DNA from: AG-12 sp027319585
GTDB lineage: Bacteria; Chloroflexota; Dormibacteria; Aeolococcales; Bog-877
DNA: 13,015 bases
Assembly: GCA_027319585.1 (NCBI GenBank)
Contig: DAHVMY010000045.1
Coordinates: 1 to 13,015 of the forward strand
Direction of reading: 5' to 3'
The notes under the pieces are model-generated. The model was given only the letters and a program-made list of their open reading frames with translations. It did no database searches and was not told where the DNA came from. The position numbers were made by a program, and so were the translations under genes. Positions 1 to 7,299 of this stretch are shown here, piece by piece; positions within the stretch are counted from its first letter, which is position 1, and each line of letters starts with the position of its first letter.

Positions 1-1286
1 GTCTCCAGCTGCTGCAGGGTGTCGGCGTCGGCGTAGCCGGGGAGGACCATCTTGGCGCCGGCCAGGGTGAGGAAGCTCTGGGCTCCGGCGGGGGTCCAGC
101 GGGCGGCGGCCTGGCGGAGGTCCTGCATGGCGAGCAAGGTGACCATGTTGCGGCCGCCGCCCTCGGCCAGCAGGCGGGGGAGGATGGGCAGAGGGCAGAT
201 GGTGGCCACCTCGTCGAGGGCGAGCAGCCAGGGGATGGGGAGGGCGCCGCTGGGGCCGGAGATGCGCAGGGCGGCGAGGCGCAGCTCCTCCACCAGGCCC
301 ACGACCAGGGGCGCGCCGTCGGTGGCGGCGTCGGAGGGGGAGACGACGTAGACGGTGTTGGGGCCGGAGAAGAACTCATCGGGGTCGAAGGGGAACTCGG
401 GGGTGGCATCGGCGGCGGCGCAGACCCTGGTGGTGTCGAAGGGGGAGAGCATCCCCTGCAGGGCCGACCAGATGCTGCCGCGCTCCCGGTCGGGGGTGCG
501 CAGCAGCCCTTGCAAGAGAGCCAGGGCGGCCTGGCTCTCCGCCTTCTGGCAGAAGGCTTGAGCGGGCTCGGCGCGCTGGGCGTGGGCCCAGGCGCAGACG
601 GTCGCCATGGAGCGGTCCTCCAGGGCGGCGGCGTGGAGGAGGACGGCCAAGAGCTGGGCGGCCCGGGTGCGCCAGTGGCTGGGGTCCTCGACGCCCCGGC
701 CGGTGTCGACGGCGAGCGCCTCGGCCCGCTGGCGGGCGGTGTCCCAGTCGCGGCAGCCGCGCAGGGGAGACCAGATGAGCCGCCGGGCTTGGGGAGGCAG
801 GGGGCCCACGACGCCGAGAGGGTCGAAGACCCAGACGGTCCCCATCTGGGCGCGCCGGGCGGCAGTGGCGTCGAGGACGTCGCGGCGGGTGGATGTGACC
901 AGGACCGCGCCACCCCAGGCGGCGACGTTGGGGATGATGACGCCTCTGGTCTTGCCGCTGCGGGGCGGGCCCAGGACCAGGACCGCAATCTGCCCGGGCG
1001 CGCTGATCCAGCCCCGGTAGTCACGGCCGCAGCAGATCCGGAAGGGCGGCGGAGGGCTGGGCGGTGGGGCCGGGGGCAGTGGCCAGTACCAGCCGTATCT
1101 CCACCAGAGCCGGCGCACGATATGGCGCAGCCGCCAGGCGATCAGGGTCAGGAGGATCCAGGTGATGATCTCGGAGATGTAGACGGTGTAGATCCACCAG
1201 CCGAGCAGGGCCAGCCAGGCGATGATCAGCAGCCAGCCGACAGCCCTGGTGATCACCGGCCCCCAGCGGCTGGCGAAGGTCCTCAC
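1..1286 (-). CDS. VirD4/TraG-type conjugative coupling ATPase, C-terminus cut by window edge
   Basis: Type IV coupling proteins are inner-membrane ATPases that bring the relaxase-DNA complex to the mating channel. Translating the minus strand from a GTG at 1286 gives about 428 residues, open to the window edge. Residues about 10-48 are two hydrophobic segments (rich in W, L, I). A short basic stretch and a proline-rich linker (LPPAPPPSPPPPF) follow. Walker A is GPPRSGKT with Lys at about residue 112, and Walker B is LLALDEVATICPLP with Asp at about residue 358. The segments SPLRGCRDWDTARQRAEAL, EGGGRNMVTLLAMQDLRQA and GAKMVLPGYADADTL match the usual order in the actinobacterial TraG/TraD-like family. 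The GTG is chosen because it overlaps the stop of the upstream gene (GTGA), there is no earlier in-frame start, and there is no strong ribosome site, so translation is probably coupled. The family is secure; the name traG is not assigned because the rest of the operon is outside the window. Confidence 0.9.
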   Translation of the reverse strand, partial: MRTFASRWGPVITRAVGWLLIIAWLALLGWWIYTVYISEIITWILLTLIAWRLRHIVRRLWWRYGWYWPLPPAPPPSPPPPFRICCGRDYRGWISAPGQIAVLVLGPPRSGKTRGVIIPNVAAWGGAVLVTSTRRDVLDATAARRAQMGTVWVFDPLGVVGPLPPQARRLIWSPLRGCRDWDTARQRAEALAVDTGRGVEDPSHWRTRAAQLLAVLLHAAALEDRSMATVCAWAHAQRAEPAQAFCQKAESQAALALLQGLLRTPDRERGSIWSALQGMLSPFDTTRVCAAADATPEFPFDPDEFFSGPNTVYVVSPSDAATDGAPLVVGLVEELRLAALRISGPSGALPIPWLLALDEVATICPLPILPRLLAEGGGRNMVTLLAMQDLRQAAARWTPAGAQSFLTLAGAKMVLPGYADADTLQQLE

Positions 1287-1735
1287 GGCGGAGCCTGCCG
1301 AGAGGGGCGTGTCCGGGGCGCCGCCGGAGGGTGATCCGCTCTCTCTCGCGCTGCGGCCTGGACGAAGGCGCCGAACTCGGGGATGGGGACGGGATCGTCC
1401 CAGGGGGCGTCGGGCGGCGGGTGCCGGCCCTCGTGAGCTAGGCAGGGCTCCCAGTCCCGCTGCAGGGAGGCCAGTCCCACGGCCCACCAGTCGGCAGCAT
1501 CCCGGGGGTGGGCGTCAGGCGCGTACGCGCCGGCCCTCCATGCCTGCAGGGCGGCCAGCCGGTGGACCAGCCAGCCGTGGGTGTACCAGCAGGTGGGCGC
1601 CGGGACGTCCTGAGCCTTCAGCCAGGCGACGAAGGCCTGCAGGTCGGCGTACCGCTGGGCAAGCAGGGTGGCTGGGCAGCGCTCCAGGTCCCAGGGGGGC
1701 GGAGGCGGAGCGGCGGAACCCGTGGGGCTGGGCAT
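1283..1735 (-). CDS. Small DUF4913-like protein of a conjugation operon
   Basis: This 150-residue protein lies directly upstream of the coupling ATPase and shares the four bases GTGA with it. The ATG at 1735 follows a good ribosome site (GGGAGG, four bases upstream). After a proline-rich start, residues about 20-105 are rich in Trp (CWYTHGWLVHRLAALQAW, then DAADWWAVGLASLQRDWEPC). That layout resembles my memory of DUF4913: a conserved Trp/His pair, an RLxALxxAW helix, a WW pair and a closing Cys. DUF4913 genes commonly sit next to TraG-like genes in actinobacterial plasmids and integrative elements. The tail is low-complexity Pro/Arg. No signal peptide or membrane segment is seen. The function of the family is unknown; a role in the transfer apparatus is inferred only from position. 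Confidence 0.7.
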   Translation of the reverse strand: MPSPTGSAAPPPPPWDLERCPATLLAQRYADLQAFVAWLKAQDVPAPTCWYTHGWLVHRLAALQAWRAGAYAPDAHPRDAADWWAVGLASLQRDWEPCLAHEGRHPPPDAPWDDPVPIPEFGAFVQAAARERADHPPAAPRTRPSRQAPP

Positions 1736-1790
1736 GGTGCCTCCCAGCGGCCCGTGGAGTGCCTTGCCGGCGGCCGCTTCCGGTGGCAGG

Positions 1791-1820
1791 GGTGTACGCC
1801 GATCAGGGATGGGGCGTCAA
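1791..1820 (-). promoter_or_regulatory. Possible promoter of the conjugation operon
   Basis: On the minus strand a TTGACG box (1820-1815) is followed after 18 bases by TACACC (1796-1791). The -35 matches consensus at five of six positions, but the -10 matches at only about three. It lies 56 bases upstream of the DUF4913-like start codon. No other candidate in this spacer is better, but GC-rich actinobacterial promoters are hard to call by eye. Confidence 0.25.
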
Positions 1821-1889
1821 GCGCGGGCAGCACCGAACTCACCGTGCTCGGGCGCTCGCCCTAGCCGAACGCGGAATTTGACTCCCCGT

Positions 1890-1904
1890 GGCACGAAGCG
1901 TGCC
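1890..1904. repeat. Perfect short inverted repeat upstream of the secreted-protein gene
   Basis: GGCACG-AAG-CGTGCC is a perfect palindrome with 6-base arms and a 3-base centre. It lies 33 bases before the start codon and 6 bases after a TTGACT hexamer (1878-1883). It could be an operator or a 5' leader hairpin. A matching -10 at proper distance from the TTGACT is not visible, so its regulatory role is only suggested by position. Confidence 0.4.
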
Positions 1905-1937
1905 GTCCCAGAGTTAGTGCTCAGGAGGGCTCCGCCC

Positions 1938-2975
1938 ATGCAGGTCTGTCACCGTCGATCTCTCCGACGAGGTAGATCTCATCGTGTGGCAGCGCGAGCC
2001 GCGATTGCTGTGCTCGTCGCTGGTGCTGGCACGTTCGCTGTGAGCGGACTATCCGCAGGTCCGGTAGCTGCGGCATCACCCCCTCCTTACACGCACTCCT
2101 ACTACATCGAGACTACGTCAACGTCTACTATGCGGACACTCGGGGCCTCAGAGGGATCTTTCGACTCCGGCGATGGGTGTCGCAATGTCACTAACATCCT
2201 CGACTTCGGACAAGTCGGGTACGAAGCATCCAGTTCTGGATACGGCGGCTACGGAGCCTACAACTTCGACTCTGGCGCCAATTACCCGTTCGTCGGCGAT
2301 GGGGCGATAGGTGCTCTAGTCAACTCGTACGCATATGGCTGGTATCACGCCGTAGGCTCGTGCCCTCACCTCGAGCTGGCTGTAGCGGTCAACAACTACC
2401 ACGAGTGCCCCTTCGGAGGGGCCTGTAGCATTAGCCAGGCAGGTTCTTGGTGGGGCAGTTTGATCAGCAACATCCGCTCATACCTGGCCAGTGCTGGCGA
2501 GAGCGGGAAGATCACGGTTCGCGCCGCAGACGACGCCGAGGCTGGCTGGGACTGCTATGCGACAAGCAGCAATGTACAAGTGACGGGTGCGTTCCTTTCA
2601 GGCTACAACAGCAACAACCCCTCGTCCGCCGATCTCTTGGACTTTGGAGATGCAGCTGCGGGGAGTTCTTGTGGGTATGTCTCGTCCACCGGCACCTACC
2701 TAGCGGGTCCTGCTTGGTCCCAAACCCAGATCTATGAGGCTGCCTACGGGCAGACTGCTGACTATCCCTTCCCGGAGGCCTATTACTCAGGGCAGATTTC
2801 CGATTGGTACGACGTATATGTCAACGTCGGCTATATGAACTTCTTCGGCACTCTGAGCCAGTACCCACGCGGCGGCTACTCCCCGGACCAAGCATCGACG
2901 AACTTCTACAATACCTTGAAGCCAGTCGACAGCACTTTGGTGCTGGAGTCGTCGTCCGACTCAGTGTACCAATGA
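1938..2975 (+). CDS. Secreted protein of an unnamed actinobacterial family, possible glycosidase-like fold
   Basis: The ATG at 1938 follows AGGAGG (1923-1928) and gives 345 residues. The N-terminus is strongly basic (HRRSLRRGRSHR), then hydrophobic (about 21-40), with a likely signal-peptidase site after VAAA at residue 46. A partial twin-arginine look (RRSLR) makes Tat export possible but unproven. The mature part is rich in Tyr, Ser and Gly. Blocks in order are ILDFGQVGY, AVNNYHE, AADDAEAGWDC, WSQTQIYEAAYGQ, PFPEAYY, FFGTLSQYP and SPDQ. From memory, this order occurs in uncharacterised secreted actinomycete proteins with GTNNS and NDxEP motifs and suspected TIM-barrel glycosidase-like folds. 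Here the acidic motif reads DDAE, so activity cannot be assumed. It is followed after 49 bases by the next gene, probably in one operon. Codon use is less GC-rich than in the flanking genes. Confidence 0.8.
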   Translation: MQVCHRRSLRRGRSHRVAARAAIAVLVAGAGTFAVSGLSAGPVAAASPPPYTHSYYIETTSTSTMRTLGASEGSFDSGDGCRNVTNILDFGQVGYEASSSGYGGYGAYNFDSGANYPFVGDGAIGALVNSYAYGWYHAVGSCPHLELAVAVNNYHECPFGGACSISQAGSWWGSLISNIRSYLASAGESGKITVRAADDAEAGWDCYATSSNVQVTGAFLSGYNSNNPSSADLLDFGDAAAGSSCGYVSSTGTYLAGPAWSQTQIYEAAYGQTADYPFPEAYYSGQISDWYDVYVNVGYMNFFGTLSQYPRGGYSPDQASTNFYNTLKPVDSTLVLESSSDSVYQ

Positions 2976-3024
2976 TGGCCATTGGATCGTTATGTGTTAG
3001 CAGGCGGATGGTGTACCTGGGCAG

Positions 3025-3621
3025 ATGCTTATGAACGGGCTACGAAACAGTTGGCGACGAGGTTTAGGCGGGTTGGCCGTGGTCGGCGTCCTTGCGCTAG
3101 TGATCATGGCTATTCATGCCAATGGCGGATTGGCTGGCAACCACGTGGTGCCAAAGTCCACATCTGCCCCCGCTTACAAGGTCCAATTCCAAAAGAAGGC
3201 ACAGGCGGCTGTAAAGGCGAACGAAGACGTCACTCCAGCCCCGAGCAATCCTGTCGCCGTGCCCTCGGCGTGCCCGACCACTCCAACCATCGCGCCCGGC
3301 GTTCTATCTCGAGTGGGACCCTATCCCGGTTCCGATCTGCAGACCATGGACAGCGCAGCCTTCGGCGGGGTCTTTGGAGTCTATTCGTACGGCCTATGGG
3401 CTGGCGCTCTGACTCAGTCTCCTTCCCAGGGGATTATCATGGTCGCGCTCAGTCCAACAGACCCTTGCAAGCAGCCGACAGGCGGCCAAGTGAAGATCTA
3501 TAACACGCCGACGCAGGAAGGCGCGGTGACGATCACGGGAGTCTCCGGCGAGAACGTCACTTTCCGCGTTGCCTCTGGCGGTAGCGGATCATTCAACTTC
3601 GTGACAGGTGCGTTCGGTTGA
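3025..3621 (+). CDS. Small membrane-anchored or secreted protein, unknown function
   Basis: The product is 198 residues from ATG 3025 (another ATG at 3031 would remove two residues; neither has a strong ribosome site). The basic start NSWRRG is followed by one hydrophobic segment (about residues 14-32, GGLAVVGVLALVIMAIHA). There is no clear cleavage site, so a signal anchor is likely. The rest is extracellular in style, with a Lys/Ala-rich stretch, a Pro-rich linker with a Cys (PSACPTTPT) and a Gly/Ser/Thr/Val-rich beta-like C-terminal half with a second Cys (DPCKQ). I recognise no family. It lies 49 bases after the secreted-protein gene on the same strand, so a shared transcript and a shared cell-surface role are plausible but inferred. 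Confidence 0.7.
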   Translation: MLMNGLRNSWRRGLGGLAVVGVLALVIMAIHANGGLAGNHVVPKSTSAPAYKVQFQKKAQAAVKANEDVTPAPSNPVAVPSACPTTPTIAPGVLSRVGPYPGSDLQTMDSAAFGGVFGVYSYGLWAGALTQSPSQGIIMVALSPTDPCKQPTGGQVKIYNTPTQEGAVTITGVSGENVTFRVASGGSGSFNFVTGAFG

Positions 3622-3774
3622 CAAGACACGCTCGACAGCCTCCGCTGGGCTAGGATCCGGGAGCAGCCGGCTCGGAACGATGGGTGGAAGCAAGTCATTG
3701 TACGGCTGCGGGCTGCGACGTTGATCGTCTTGGTTCTCCGGAGCGGCCTGGCTTCACCGGGGGGTCGGGCGTGG
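3622..3774. other. Intergenic spacer before the lipoprotein gene
   Basis: About 150 bases with no credible gene. A TTGACA (3618-3623) overlaps the end of the previous gene, but no suitable -10 follows at 16-18 bases, so I do not call a promoter. An open frame back to TTG 3721 exists, but its extra residues do not look like part of a signal peptide. Confidence 0.4.
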
Positions 3775-4872
3775 GTGGGGCGACACCATATCCTGCCACG
3801 GATGGCTGAGGTGACCTGGCTAGTAGGGTCGGGGACATTAGCGGGACTCTTGCTCGCGTCGTGCGCGACCTCGCTGGGCGGCGGCACTGCACTGCAGAAA
3901 GTGTCTGTTGCGTTGATCTCGACGCAGCATCTTTCGGAGATCCCCAAGCCCGTGGCGCTTGCAGTGGGCCTTGGCAGTGTGTGGGTGATGGCTCCCAGTC
4001 CCGAGCCTGGGAGCGGAACCCCAGCTTACGGGAGCTTATTGCAAGTGTCAGAGCGCAACGGGGCCCTCCAGGCGCGAGCTCGTGTAGGCGGAGCTCCGAT
4101 GAGCGTGCTGCCGGATCGCCACGTCGTATGGGTGGCTAATACAGCTAGCTCAGCTTCCCTACACTTGGCGTACCAGGATTCAATCCTCGGGCTGGCGGTC
4201 CCCGGATTGTCTAGGATCACGGTGTACTCGGGACAAGCCCTAGCCACAGCCCCTGGGGAGAATCCGTTGGCCGCTGATGCCTCGGGCGTGTGGGCGATCA
4301 CTGGTGCTGGCAGCGACACGAACGTGACTACGCTTGGGACTACTCCTCATGTGCTCGCTTCGGTGCCTGGTATTGGCTCGGCCATCGCTGCGTGCGGGCC
4401 TAGGCTCTACGTGGCGACAACAAGCGATAGCCAGACTGCTGTCCGGGAGATCCTCAGTTCAACTGGTGCAATCACGAGAACCTGGACCATACCGGGGTCA
4501 GCTCTTGCGTCGCTGCGCTGCACATCCTCCGGCGTTCTACTGGGCTTGAGTTCACCTACGGATGGTGGCTTCTACGAGCTCCGCAGAGGCTCTGCAGGCG
4601 TCCCCAGGCGTTTTGGGGCGAGGACACAGTTCGGAGTGACTATCGTCGATGGCAACGTGTGGACGGTCACCGCTGACCAGGCCCCATCAGGACGCTGGGG
4701 TGTGTGGCTCTTCGGCTACTCATTAAGCACGTACAAGCAAGTGAACGTACCGATGCGGCTCGGGAGCGGTTCCCGCCTGGGGCCAATCGCTCCAGAAGGG
4801 CTAGCGGGCACCGCCCACACGCTGTGGGCTGCCGTAGGATCCAGCTTGCTCAAGATCGCCATAGGGGGCTGA
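3775..4872 (+). CDS. Probable lipoprotein with propeller-like repeat pattern
   Basis: The product is 365 residues from GTG 3775. The hydrophobic segment WLVGSGTLAGLLLASC ends in a lipobox (LASC), so lipidation at that Cys and anchoring outside the membrane are likely. GTG 3775 is preferred because it adds Arg and His residues ahead of the hydrophobic core and has a G-rich stretch upstream. ATG 3802 (starting MAEVTW) is a real alternative, and TTG 3721 is less likely. The mature part repeats a short beta-strand pattern containing Trp (LGSVWVMA, HVVWVANT, SGVWAITG, GNVWTVTA, HTLWAAV), which suggests a beta-propeller. I recognise no family and see no catalytic motif. It is third in a run of exported proteins on the same strand, with a 150-base gap before it that leaves room for its own promoter. 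Codon use is less GC-rich than in the neighbouring mobile elements. Confidence 0.75.
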   Translation: MGRHHILPRMAEVTWLVGSGTLAGLLLASCATSLGGGTALQKVSVALISTQHLSEIPKPVALAVGLGSVWVMAPSPEPGSGTPAYGSLLQVSERNGALQARARVGGAPMSVLPDRHVVWVANTASSASLHLAYQDSILGLAVPGLSRITVYSGQALATAPGENPLAADASGVWAITGAGSDTNVTTLGTTPHVLASVPGIGSAIAACGPRLYVATTSDSQTAVREILSSTGAITRTWTIPGSALASLRCTSSGVLLGLSSPTDGGFYELRRGSAGVPRRFGARTQFGVTIVDGNVWTVTADQAPSGRWGVWLFGYSLSTYKQVNVPMRLGSGSRLGPIAPEGLAGTAHTLWAAVGSSLLKIAIGG

Positions 4873-4894
4873 CCCGCCAAGAGGCTTACTGCTT

Positions 4895-4914
4895 CCAGAC
4901 CTGTTGACATAGCG
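4895..4914 (+). repeat. Left terminal inverted repeat of the insertion sequence
   Basis: CCAGACCTGTTGACATAGCG. It matches the reverse complement of 7233-7252 at 18 of 20 positions, differing only at positions 9 and 10. It starts 22 bases after the lipoprotein stop codon. Confidence 0.85.
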
Positions 4915-4960
4915 CCGTCGAGGTAGGCCTGATTCGTATTCACGAAGTACTCACTTTGGC

Positions 4961-4989
4961 TTGACATCCGGCCCCGAGAGTGCCATAAT
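4961..4989 (+). promoter_or_regulatory. Near-consensus sigma-70-type promoter of the IS transposase
   Basis: TTGACA (4961-4966), a 17-base spacer and CATAAT (4984-4989) form an almost perfect housekeeping promoter inside the insertion sequence. Expected transcription start is near 4996, giving a leader of under 30 bases before ATG 5024. This explains the hexamer better than reading its TTG as a start codon. Confidence 0.75.
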
Positions 4990-5023
4990 AACTGTAAGGC
5001 TTGGGTCGGATTCGGGAGTCAGA

Positions 5024-7246
5024 ATGGGGGCACGAGCGGCGCAGGCGATCCTTGCCCTCGCACCCGGTGAGGCCCGGCAAGTGGGCCCGCTGGCCGCCCT
5101 GTTGGAGACGAAGGAGGGGGGCCAGCTCTTCATTCAGGGATGGGCCACCCACAGTTGGGGCCTCGGAGACCAGGCGGGGCGCCGACTGGCTGCGGTCCAG
5201 CTTCTCCAGAGCGGGGCGGCCAAAGTGGCAGAGGTCGCCGAAGGCTTTGACACCACCACTGTCACCGTATGGCGCTGGCAGCGAGCCTACGCAGAGGATG
5301 CGGTGGCGGGCCTGCTGCCCCGGCAGCATGGACCCAAGCGGGCGTCCAAGGTGACCGAGAAAGTGGCGGGACAGATCCTGGCCCTGAACAGAGAGGGCAA
5401 GAACCAGCGTCAGATCGCCGATCAGGTCGGCCTGTCGGTGACCACAGTGCGGCGGGTGCTGGGGCTGACGGGGCCGGCGGTGCGGCTGGCGGCGGCCGAG
5501 CCAGTTGAGCGGCAGGAGGAGGACTCCGCCGAGCCGCTGGTGGCCGTGGCCCCGCCGGCGCCCCGGACCGAGGAGCGTCGAGCGGCCCGGGCGGGAGTGC
5601 TGGTGGAGGCCGAGCCGGTCTTCACTGAGGGGGCTGAGCTGCCGCTCTTGGGACTGCTGCTGGCGTTGCCGGCCCTGGCCGCAACTGGGCTGCTGGAGGA
5701 GGCATCCGACCTCTTCGGCCAGCTCCGCAACGGCTTCTACGGGCTGCGGGCATCGCTGCTCACCTTCTTCTTCCTGGCCCTGATCCGGGAACCCCGGGCC
5801 GAGGGCGCGACCCGGATCGTGCCGGCCGACCTGGGCCGGGTGCTGGCTCTGGACCGGGCCCCAGAGGTCAAGACTCTCCGCCGGAAACTGGCCGAGATGG
5901 GTGGCCTGAAACTGGGAAGCCAGCTCATGGGACGACTGGCTCACCGCCACGCCCAAGCGCACCCGGAAGCGATGGGCTACCTATACATAGATGGCCATGT
6001 CCGCGTGTACAACGGCAAGCGGGCGCTGCCCAAGGCCCACAGCACCCGCCTGCGCATCGCCATGCCGGCAACCCATGAAACCTGGGTCGGCGATGCCAAC
6101 GGGGATCCGGTACTGGTAGTGATCGCGCCCTTGCAGACCTCCATGGTGGATGAGCTCCGGGAGCTGCTACCAGAGTTGCGCCGCCTGGTCGGCGACCGGC
6201 GCCTCACCATCTGTTTCGACCGCGGGGGGTGGTCGCCTCAGTTCTTCGCGGAGATCGTGGCTGCCGGCTTCGACTTCCTCACATATCGCAAGAGCCCACT
6301 CCGATCCGAGCCCAAGCGCAGCTTCACCGAGCATCAGCTGGAACGCGATGGCGTGGTCCACTCGTACTCCCTGGCTGACCGCTGGGTGCGTCTGCGTCTG
6401 AGCCAGCGCCACAAGGGTGAGCCGAAGACCTTGCGCGTACGCCAGGTTACCCGGCTCACCCCGGATGGCCATCAGACCCCCATCCTGACCAGTCACTCAG
6501 ATCTCGCCGCCGCCGAGGTGGCCTACCGGATGTTCGCCAGGTGGCGGCAGGAGAATTACTTCAAGTACGGGCGGCAGCACTTCGCTCTCGATGCCCTGGA
6601 CACCTACGCCGCCGTGGTGGACGACCCCACCCGGCTGGTTCCCAACCCCGCCCGCAAGAAACTGGCCCGCCGGCTGGCCAGGGCCCGCCTCGGGCTGGTC
6701 GAAGCCCAGGCCGCCTACGGAGCGGCCGCGGTCGGCAACCAGGAGGCCCAGCGCCCAACCATGCGCGGCTTCAAGATCGCCAATGCCGCAGCCGGGCAAG
6801 AGGTCAGCAAGGCCCAGAAGGTGCTCCGGAGCCTGGAGGCGGAGCGGGATCACACCCCGAACAAGGTTCCGCTCGCGCAGGTGCGACCGGAGGCGCGGCT
6901 GCTGGAGACCGAGCGCAAGCTGCTCACCCATGCCGTGCGCATGAGCGCCTACAACTCGGAGTCCGCACTGGCCCGTCTTCTGGGTCCCCTCTATGCTCGC
7001 TCCGCGGATGAGGGCCGAGCCCTGCTTCGGGAGGCCTTTCGCGCCGCCGGCGACTTGCGCTGCGCCAACGGCCAGCTCGAGGTCTGCCTCAACCCCCTTT
7101 CCGCACCCCGCCGCACCCGCGCCCTGGCCGCTCTCTGCGAGCTCCTCAACGACACCGAGACCACCTACCCCGGGACCGAGCTGGTCCTCCATTACTCGGT
7201 CAAGGACCACTCCAGCCTTACATCAACTGCCCCGCTATGTCAGTAG
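5024..7246 (+). CDS. Large DDE transposase of the insertion sequence
   Basis: ATG 5024 follows GGGAG (5014-5018) at five bases and gives 740 residues. A frame back to TTG 4961 exists, but that TTG is the promoter -35. Two helix-turn-helix units lie at about 53-90 (KVAEVAEGFDTTTVTVWRW) and 110-148 (NQRQIADQVGLSVTTVRRV), probably binding the ends. The RNase H-like catalytic core has Asp323 in YLYIDGHVRVYNGK, Asp399 in TICFDRGGWSP and Glu510 in RWRQENYFKYG, the expected DDE order. The C-terminal part (about 550-640) is Ala/Arg/Glu-rich and probably helical. The gene ends at TAG 7244-7246 inside the right terminal repeat, so coding and end sequences overlap. All catalytic residues and the frame are intact, so it is probably functional. 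The general class is certain; the IS family is not assigned. Confidence 0.9.
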   Translation: MGARAAQAILALAPGEARQVGPLAALLETKEGGQLFIQGWATHSWGLGDQAGRRLAAVQLLQSGAAKVAEVAEGFDTTTVTVWRWQRAYAEDAVAGLLPRQHGPKRASKVTEKVAGQILALNREGKNQRQIADQVGLSVTTVRRVLGLTGPAVRLAAAEPVERQEEDSAEPLVAVAPPAPRTEERRAARAGVLVEAEPVFTEGAELPLLGLLLALPALAATGLLEEASDLFGQLRNGFYGLRASLLTFFFLALIREPRAEGATRIVPADLGRVLALDRAPEVKTLRRKLAEMGGLKLGSQLMGRLAHRHAQAHPEAMGYLYIDGHVRVYNGKRALPKAHSTRLRIAMPATHETWVGDANGDPVLVVIAPLQTSMVDELRELLPELRRLVGDRRLTICFDRGGWSPQFFAEIVAAGFDFLTYRKSPLRSEPKRSFTEHQLERDGVVHSYSLADRWVRLRLSQRHKGEPKTLRVRQVTRLTPDGHQTPILTSHSDLAAAEVAYRMFARWRQENYFKYGRQHFALDALDTYAAVVDDPTRLVPNPARKKLARRLARARLGLVEAQAAYGAAAVGNQEAQRPTMRGFKIANAAAGQEVSKAQKVLRSLEAERDHTPNKVPLAQVRPEARLLETERKLLTHAVRMSAYNSESALARLLGPLYARSADEGRALLREAFRAAGDLRCANGQLEVCLNPLSAPRRTRALAALCELLNDTETTYPGTELVLHYSVKDHSSLTSTAPLCQ

Positions 7247-7252
7247 GTCTGG
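7233..7252 (-). repeat. Right terminal inverted repeat of the insertion sequence
   Basis: CGCTATGTCAGTAGGTCTGG, the inverse of 4895-4914 with two mismatches. The transposase stop codon TAG (7244-7246) lies within it. Five bases (CTTCT) separate it from the Tn3-type end. Confidence 0.85.
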
Positions 7253-7257
7253 CTTCT

Positions 7258-7292
7258 GGCCTGTGACGAGGATCGGTACAGGATCCTGAACG
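7258..7292 (+). repeat. Left terminal inverted repeat of the Tn3-family transposon
   Basis: 35 bases beginning GGCCTGTGACGAGG and ending ATCCTGAACG. They match the reverse complement of 12180-12214 except at position 25 (G here, A at the other end). Tn3-family repeats are typically about 38 bases with a G-rich outer tip, which fits. The similarity stops abruptly on both sides. Confidence 0.9.
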
Positions 7293-7299
7293 TGGGAGG

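Larger units (their letters stand above)
1736..1937. other. Divergent intergenic region between conjugation and secreted-protein operons
   Basis: About 200 bases separate the minus-strand conjugation genes from the plus-strand exported-protein genes. I see no credible gene here. It should hold the promoters of both directions. An open frame extends upstream from the secreted protein into this region, but its residues look like noise, and the Shine-Dalgarno at 1923-1928 places the true start at 1938. Confidence 0.6.
4895..7252 (+). mobile_element. Complete insertion sequence with a single large DDE transposase
   Basis: A 2,358-base element bounded by 20-base terminal inverted repeats (18/20 matching) that enclose one transposase gene and its promoter. 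The bases CTT lie just outside both ends (4892-4894 and 7253-7255), possibly a 3-base target duplication, which is too short to prove. It appears intact: transposase, promoter and both ends are present. The transposase is of a large (over 700 residues) type; I do not assign an IS family. The right end lies five bases from the left end of the Tn3-family transposon. Confidence 0.85.

Noticed and set aside
510..1334. Long plus-strand open frame opposite the coupling ATPase
   Set aside because: Residues are Gly/Pro/Asp-rich antisense noise; the minus strand carries clear Walker motifs and the family blocks of a TraG-like protein.
1668..1937. Upstream extension of the secreted protein by 90 residues
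   Set aside because: The extension looks noncoding and would bury the signal peptide; AGGAGG at 1923-1928 supports ATG 1938.
3618..3656. TTGACA with a downstream TAGGAT as a promoter of the lipoprotein gene
   Set aside because: The spacing is 27 bases, far from the 16-18 needed.
4940..5962. 340-residue minus-strand open frame over the IS transposase
   Set aside because: Gln/Arg/Gly-rich shadow of the helix-turn-helix and catalytic region of the transposase on the other strand.
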